A stretch of 64,000 nucleotides of DNA from Heligmosomoides polygyrus polygyrus (lineage: Eukaryota; Nematoda; Chromadorea; Rhabditida; Heligmosomidae). The first letter of the stretch is position 1. Each line of letters starts with the position of its first letter. Location of the stretch: the NCBI GenBank assembly GCA_947396885.1, contig OX377202.1, forward strand, positions 70,218,643-70,282,642, in the 5' to 3' direction. The notes under the pieces were generated by a model that saw only the letters and a program-made list of their open reading frames with translations, had not been told where the DNA came from and did no database searches. This document shows positions 58,079 to 64,000 of the stretch, piece by piece. A program made the position numbers and the translations under genes.

Positions 58079-60008
58079 TACCAATCGAGTAGGCGCAACC
58101 ACTCGCAAATTGCACGCGCGAGTATGTTCGGAGCGCAATAACTCTGTCGAGATCGAATCGTTCCGGCTGCGGCCCGTGGATTTTGTAGGCAGTGCAAAGC
58201 TTTAATAGTCCGTGAAAGTCCAGCGTTATAGCTTATAAACAAGCGAAATTATAGCGGCGCGAAAATGCAGGTTTGCCGTGTGTGACACGATGTTTTCCGA
58301 CTTCAGTCGACCCCTGCAGGAAGACGCGGCGTGCTAACGGCATGCAAACGGGTATGCTAGCAGGACATTGAAGGCACTTTACGATGATGTGCTCGCAACT
58401 CCTCAGTTTCCTGAACTGCCTTGGCCTCATCTGCCAGTTTAGAGCGGCGTAAGATAGAGGTTAGAGTTTCTTGCGCTCTTACTCACCCAGATTTAAGCTT
58501 TCAACTCCCGCAATGGTACCGTTTTCTTCAGCTCGAAGAGCTCTATCGAACGGTGTCATTCTCGTCCAATTCTGAAAAAAGCGATTTTTTGACAATTTCC
58601 CATCGAGGACGTGGGCACAGCCTGCGCGGACGATGACGTCATAGAAAATCGATTTTTTCGAAATTGGCCAAGTTTTCTCGTTCAAAATCATCTAGTGGTT
58701 ATTTTGTGCGCTGATTACGAATCCGACGTCCGTTTTTGAAAATTTCGCCGATTTCGGTAAGTTTTGGATTTTCTTCTGGATAACTGAGGGTGGTCGTGGG
58801 AAATTGTCAAAAAAATCGCTTTTTCCAGAATTGGACGAGAATGATACCATTCGATAGAGCTTTATGTGCTGAAGCTAAAGGTATCATTGAGAGTGTCGAA
58901 AACTCAAATGTGGGTGAGAAAGAGCGCAAGAAACTCTAACCGCTATCTTACGCCGCTCTAAACTGGCAGATGAGGCCAAGGCAGTTCAGGCAGCTGAGGA
59001 GTTGTGCGCATGTCATCGTAAAGTACCTTAAGCGTTCTGCTTGCTCATGCATTTGTAGGCCGGTATCTCTTCGCGTCTTCCCGCGGGGGTCGACTGAATT
59101 TGGAAGAAATCGTGTCACACAAGGCTAACCTGCATTTTCGCAGCGCCGTATCTTAGTCCAATCATAAGCCACATTGCTCTTTTTCAGCGCACTATTAGAA
59201 CATTTTACTGCCTACAAAAGCCACAAGTTGCATCCGGAAAGGTTTACACATGACAGAGTTATCGCGCTCAGAACACGGCCGCGCGTGCAATGCAATACAA
59301 CAACGGTCCATGTTCTCCTCGCTCTTACTCGCCCAGATTACAGTTTTTCCTACTCCCAATAACACCATTCAATTCAGCATGAAAAGCTGGACCGAATGTT
59401 TTGTAGCATGGCCCAATTGTAAGTTGTCGATTTTCTATGACGTCATCGTCCGCGCAGGCTCGGCCTGGGCGCCCATGTCCTCGATGGGAAATCATCGAAA
59501 AATCCATTTTTCTGTAATTGGTCGAGAGTAACACTGTTCGATAGAGGTCTTGGAGCTGAAGGGAACGGTAGCGTTGCGGGAGTCGAAAGCTCAAATCTGG
59601 GTGAGTAAGAGCGCAAGAAACTCTAACCGCTATTTTCCGACGCTCTAAACTGGCAGATGAGGCCAAGGCAGTTCAGGAAACTGAGGACTTGCGAGCACGT
59701 CATCGCAAAGTGCCTTCAATGTCCTGCTAGCATACGCGTTTGCATGCCGTTAGCACGCCGCGTCTTCCTGCAGGGGTCGACTGAAGTCGGAAAAAACCGT
59801 GTCACACACGGCTAACCTGCATTTTCGCGCCGCTATAATTTCGCTTGTTTATAAGCTATAACGCTGCACTCTCACGGACTACTCAAGCTTTGCACTGCCT
59901 ACAAAATCCATGAGCCGCAGCCGGAACGATTCGATCTCGACAGAGTTATTGCGCTCCGAACATACTCGCGCGTGCAATTTGCGAGTGGTTGCGCCTACTC
60001 GATTGGTA

Positions 60009-60480
60009 GGTTCGATTCTGTATGCATTGCTTACGGCGCACCCAAAAGGCAAGCTGGACAGGCTAGGAGCATTTCCTAAGTAGAACGACTGGGAATTTCG
60101 ATAAAACTCCCGAAACGGTCACTCTACAGGCTCTTGCGCCCACTCGATTGATAGGTTCGATTCTATATGCATTGTTTACGGCGCACTCCAAAGGCAAGCT
60201 AGACAGGCTAGAAGCATTTCCTAAGTGGAACGGCTGGAAATTTCGACAAAACTTCTCAAACGGTCACTCTACAAGTTCTCGCGCCCATTCGACCTCACTC
60301 TGCGAGTGGTCGCGCCCACTCGATTGATTGGTTCGATTCTATATGCATTGTTCACGGCGCACTCCAAATGCAAGCTGGACAGTCTTAAGGCAATTTTTGA
60401 GTAGGACGGCTGGGAATTTCAATAAAATTCCCCAAACTGTCACTCTACAGGCCCTCGCGCCCACTCGATTGATTATGTCC
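60009..60480. repeat. 145-bp tandem repeats, right arm
   Basis: The marker ggttcgattc starts at 60009, 60154 and 60330 (periods 145, 176), with a terminal partial unit to about 60475. The 176-bp variant is in the same place counted from the outer end as in the left arm; the right arm has one fewer monomer. Confidence 0.9.
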
Positions 60481-60596
60481 GGCCTATATGCATTGTTCAT
60501 CACTATTGATTTATATGTCGGAAAATAGATCTTGGCCTGCTGAGCTCAAATGTATGTTTCTTTTCACAAGTGCTTGATTTTAAAGAAAGTTATTTA

Positions 60597-60632
60597 AAAA
60601 AGCCGCTTTGGAGCGTTCCAAAGCGGCTTTTT
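60597..60632. repeat. Perfect 16-bp hairpin in right terminal repeat
   Basis: Mirror of the hairpin at 57311-57346; the four loop bases are gcgt here. Confidence 0.9.
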
Positions 60633-60787
60633 CGGGAATTGACCAAAAGACATGCGCGGTACTGTATGTAGGGCGCATCGGCGGCTCTTGGCTGAGGCGA
60701 AGTATCACCTAAGATTTCGCAAATTTTTTCAGATCTAATATCAAATGATCAGCAGACGCAGTTTGCCAACGTCTATGTTGTTGAAGT

Positions 60788-61075
60788 AGGGTGTGTAGCG
60801 CAGTCGGAGGAGGTCCCGGCTGTCGTATGCACGCATACTAGGTTCTCGGTTCGGATTTCCCGCCTAGACCAACGAAGCCTCCGATCCCTCCGGGTCGGTG
60901 AATTGGTACCAGACTTATTCTGAAGGATAAAGCGCTGACTTGTTCATTGGCTGGCCGCCGCAAGTCATTCTATGATCAAATACTAATTCAAATCACCTCC
61001 AGACATCGCGTAGAGGTAGAATGCGTGGCGCATCTCAAAAGGTGTTGAATAACGCCGTCCTTTATCCCTTATCCT
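60788..61075 (+). repeat. tRNA-derived SINE, complete reference copy
   Basis: Runs from gggtgtgtagcgcagtcgga (A-box-like) through ttctcggttcggatttcccg (B-box-like), cgggtcggtgaattggtacc, ggataaagcgctgacttgtt, ggctggccgccgcaagtcat and cagacatcgcgtagaggtag to tggcgcatctcaaaaggtgt and aataacgccgtcctttatcc. The tail is T-rich rather than poly-A. A and B boxes imply RNA polymerase III transcription and mobilisation by a LINE partner. At least seven further copies lie in the window. Confidence 0.85.
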
Positions 61076-61887
61076 TTATGTTATTAAAATATGAATTATG
61101 GCTAAATAATGCTCGTCTTTTTGTTCTCCTTGTCTTCCAATTATTTTTAATCCTCACTTATATTTACAATGCCAGGCGCACTAAAAACACTACCATGTAG
61201 GCTTCAGTAAATATGTTTTAGTATTTCACATAAGCCAAGAATTCCTCTAGAACACAAATAATTGGCAAGACCAAGTAAATGCTTTGCTTTCGAAACACCT
61301 TAGAAGATTGAATGAGTACCAATGACTGCATTTTTTATGAAAAAGGGAGAAATGCAAATAAAAGAAAACGACAAAACAGACTGTTATGTCTGTCTTTCCT
61401 CCCTACATTAGGCAGGTTTAGAAAGAAGAAAGAAGAAAGAAATATAAGCAAGTAGACCACTCCCCAAGGCTCGTCAGTAAATTAGGGAATGTTTGAACAA
61501 CGAACAAGTCATTAAAATTTAGTGCGCTATAATATCGCGAAGGCGTGAGCACTGAACGAATTTTCGTTTCAATCTATTAGATTAATTTTCAGGAGGATCT
61601 CTGCTTCTACTCTCAAGCTATGGTATCTTTTCGATGGAGTTCTCCACCACGGAAATCTTTGTCTTCTCCGCTCTCATTTCGGCGGTCGATCCGGTCGGTT
61701 TCTGTTGAGAATTCAAAAAACATCTGAAAAATGTCTACGGCGAAGAACTTCAGAGAATTCTGTAAAACAAGAATGAGCAGTTGAAGCTGTTTCAAGAAGA
61801 TCATTAAAACTGTTGCATATCTGAGCAACAACCACTGCCTTAGTAAGTATGCTCTCCTAGAGGGGTATATGGCGCGAAAACTCTAGT
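61076..61887. other. No recognisable gene
   Basis: AT-rich, with an aagaaagaagaaag purine tract near 61425. A 72-codon minus-strand frame (61613-61831) has no motif. Confidence 0.5.
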
Positions 61888-62087
61888 NNNNNNNNNNNNN
61901 NNNNNNNNNNNNNNNNNNNNNNNNNNNNNNNNNNNNNNNNNNNNNNNNNNNNNNNNNNNNNNNNNNNNNNNNNNNNNNNNNNNNNNNNNNNNNNNNNNNN
62001 NNNNNNNNNNNNNNNNNNNNNNNNNNNNNNNNNNNNNNNNNNNNNNNNNNNNNNNNNNNNNNNNNNNNNNNNNNNNNNNNNNNNNNN
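61888..62087. other. Assembly gap (200 N)
   Basis: Placeholder gap directly before the core of the third palindromic element; the left arm is missing. Confidence 1.
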
Positions 62088-64000
62088 GTGCGCTGAGTAC
62101 GAATCCGACGTCCGTTTTTGAAAATTTGGCCGATTTCGCTAAGTTTTGGATTTTCTTCTGGATAACTGAGGGTGGTCGTGTCAGGGTCACTGATTTTGGG
62201 CAAACTTCATCTTAGTGCAAAGGTTATTCGAGGTGTCTAACACGAAGAAAGAGTCTATTTGGCTGATTATGGGAGAAAACACCCATACTGATGACTGAGG
62301 GTAATCGGTGATCCTGACCCGACCACCCTCAAACGGCAGGTAATCTACCGAAATCGGCGAAATTTTCAAAAACGGACGTCGGATTCGTAATCAGCGCACA
62401 AAATAACCACTAGATGATTTTGAACGAACGAAAACTTGGCTATTTTTGAAAAAATCGATTTTCTATGACGTCATCTTCCGCGCAGGCTCGGCCCACGTCC
62501 TCGATGGGAAATTGTCAAAAAATCGCTTCACTTTTTCCAGAATTGGACGAGAATGACACCATTCGATAGAGCTTTTCGTGCTGAAGCTAACGGTGTTATT
62601 GCGAGAGTCGAAAGCTCAAATCTGGTTGAGTAAGAGCTCAAGAAACTCTAACCGCTATCTTACGCCGCTCTAAACTGGCAGATGAGGCCAACGCAGTTCA
62701 GGCTTCTGAGGACTTATGAGCATGTCATCGTGAAAGTACCTTAAGCATTCTGCTCGCCCATGCATTTGTAGGCCGGTATCTCTCCGCGTCTGCCCGCAGC
62801 GTCGACTGAAATTGGAAGAAATTGTGTCACACAGGCTAACCTGCATCTTCGCAGCGCCGTAACTTAGCACAATCATAAGCTACATGGCTCTTTTTTAGCG
62901 CACTATTAGAACATTTTACTGCCTACAAAAACCACATGCTGCAACCGGAAAGGTTTACATGACAGAGTTATCGCGCTCAGAACATGGCCGCGCGTGCAAT
63001 GCAATACAACAACGGTCCATGTTCTCCTCGCTCTTACTCGCCCAGATTACAGTTTTCCCTACTCCCAATAACAACCATTCAAGCATTAACAGCATGAAAA
63101 GCTGGCCCGAATGGTATCTAGCATTGCCCAATTGTAAGACATCGATTTTTTATGACGTCATCGCCCCGCGCAGGCTCGGCCTGGGCGCCCGCGTCCTCGA
63201 TGGGAAATCGTCGAAAAATCCATTTTTCTGTAATTGGTCGAGAGTGACACCATTCGATAGAGCTCTTCGAGCTGAAGCTAACGGTGTTATTGCGAGAGTC
63301 GAAAGCTCAAATCTGGGTGAGTAAGAGCGCAAGAAACTCTAACCGCTATCTTACACCGCTCTAAACTGGCAGATGAGGCCAGGGCAGTTCAGGCAGCTGA
63401 GGAGTTGTGAGCACGTCATCGTAAAGTGCCTTCAATGTGCTGCTAGCATACGCGTTTACATGCCGTTAGCACGCCGCGTCTTCCTGCAGGGGTCGACTGA
63501 AGTCGGAATCGTGTCACACACGGCAAACCTGCATTTTCGCGCCGCTATAATTTCGCTTGTTTAGAAACTGTAACGCTGCACTTCCACGGACTATTTAAGC
63601 TTTGCACTGCCTACAAAATCCACGAGTCGTAGCCGAAACGATTCGATCTTGACAGAGTTATTGCGCTCCGAACATACTCGCGCGTGCAATTTGCGAGTGG
63701 TCGCGCCTACTCGATTGATAAGTTCGATTCTGTATGCATTGTTTACGGCGCACTACAAAGGCAAGCTGGGCAGTCCTAAGGCAATTTCTAAGTAGGGCGG
63801 CTGGATTTCCGATAAAACTCCCGAAACTTTCACTCTACAGGCTCTCGCACCCACTCGATTAATAGGTTCGATTCTATATGCATTGTTTACGACGCACTCC
63901 AAAGGCAAACTGGACAGGCTAGAAGCATTTCCTAAGTAGAACGACTGGGGATTTCGATAAAACTTCTCAAACGGTCACTCTACAGGTTCTCGCGCCCATT
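62088..64000. mobile_element. Large palindromic element, core and right arm, runs off the window
   Basis: The core at 62088-62400 is itself palindromic: gagggtggtcgtgtcagggt (about 62168) faces gatcctgacccgaccaccct (about 62311), and aaaacggacgtcggattcgt occurs in both orientations. Two about 690-bp units follow, marked by ctaaactggcagatgaggcc near 62670 and 63362. Then the 145-bp monomers begin (agttcgattc 63721, ggttcgattc 63865), cut by the window end. Same orientation as the right arm at 58796-60666. Confidence 0.85.

Larger units (their letters stand above)
57278..60666. mobile_element. Large palindromic (foldback) element, complete copy, 3.4 kb
   Basis: The ends are tacagtaccgcgcatgtctt and its reverse complement at 60666. 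They form CAGTACC...GGTACTG bounded by TA on each side, as in Tc1/mariner-type termini with TA target. From each end inward: a 16-bp perfect hairpin stem with poly-A/T flanks (57311-57346; 60597-60632), 145-bp tandem monomers, a block with cgcgcgagtatgttcggagc, and an about 690-bp unit. Left arm 57278-58660 pairs with right arm 59434-60666. Between lies the core (58660-58795; gatgacgtcat, gagggtggtcgt) and one extra right-type unit (58796-59434). Short frames mirrored on both strands (57415-57615 minus, 60328-60528 plus, 66 residues with one difference) encode nothing recognisable. No transposase, so mobilised in trans if mobile. Confidence 0.85.

Overview
The window looks like nuclear DNA of a nematode, most likely a strongylid (hookworm-like) clade V worm. 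That rests on two kinds of retrotransposon relic whose protein signatures I associate with those genomes (RTE-type and CR1-like non-LTR elements), several mariner, hAT and piggyBac remnants, and moderate GC without bacterial-style dense genes. Species assignment is inference. Three runs of exactly 200 N (2496-2695, 27696-27895, 61888-62087) are assembly gap placeholders.

I find no intact host gene, no functional tRNA or rRNA gene, no CRISPR array and no operon. The longest convincing coding sequence is a decayed CR1-like retrotransposon at 52.2-55.2 kb. Two short stretches might be host exons (about 10.8-11.0 kb minus, and 18.98-19.09 kb plus), but neither is proven.

Layout. 0-9 kb: RTE relic, sparse tRNA-derived SINE pieces, an (ATAA)n tract and the end of a piggyBac element. 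9.9-15.9 kb: three mariner transposase relics and a hAT element carrying its own transposase C-terminus and a SINE. 18-23 kb: an inverted-repeat element, a CR1-like LINE relic, and a three-level nest (hAT inside a MITE inside a tRNA-like sequence). 25.7-27.7 kb: one arm of a large palindromic element ending at a gap. 28.6-29.9 kb: pyrimidine-rich minisatellite. 30-38 kb: a mariner/Tc1 relic, a 1.8-kb hAT-like element with an 8-bp target duplication inside or beside an RTE relic, and a Tc5/pogo-type helix-turn-helix fragment. 38-44 kb: a 467-bp near-perfect palindrome, a 110-nt hairpin, a second 1.8-kb hAT-like element and SINEs. 46-51.6 kb: a cluster of RTE fragments, all on the minus strand, around an 81-bp and a 42/168-bp minisatellite. 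52-56.3 kb: the CR1-like LINE. 57.3-60.7 kb: a complete copy of the palindromic element. 62.1-64 kb: half of a third copy, running off the window.

The parts do not form a pathway. They record repeated insertion, truncation and nesting of mobile elements. The least familiar item is the large palindromic family (57278-60666, with half copies at 25.7-27.7 and 62.1-64.0 kb), which combines inverted arms, internal 145-bp tandem repeats, roughly 690-bp units, terminal hairpins and Tc1-like ends.
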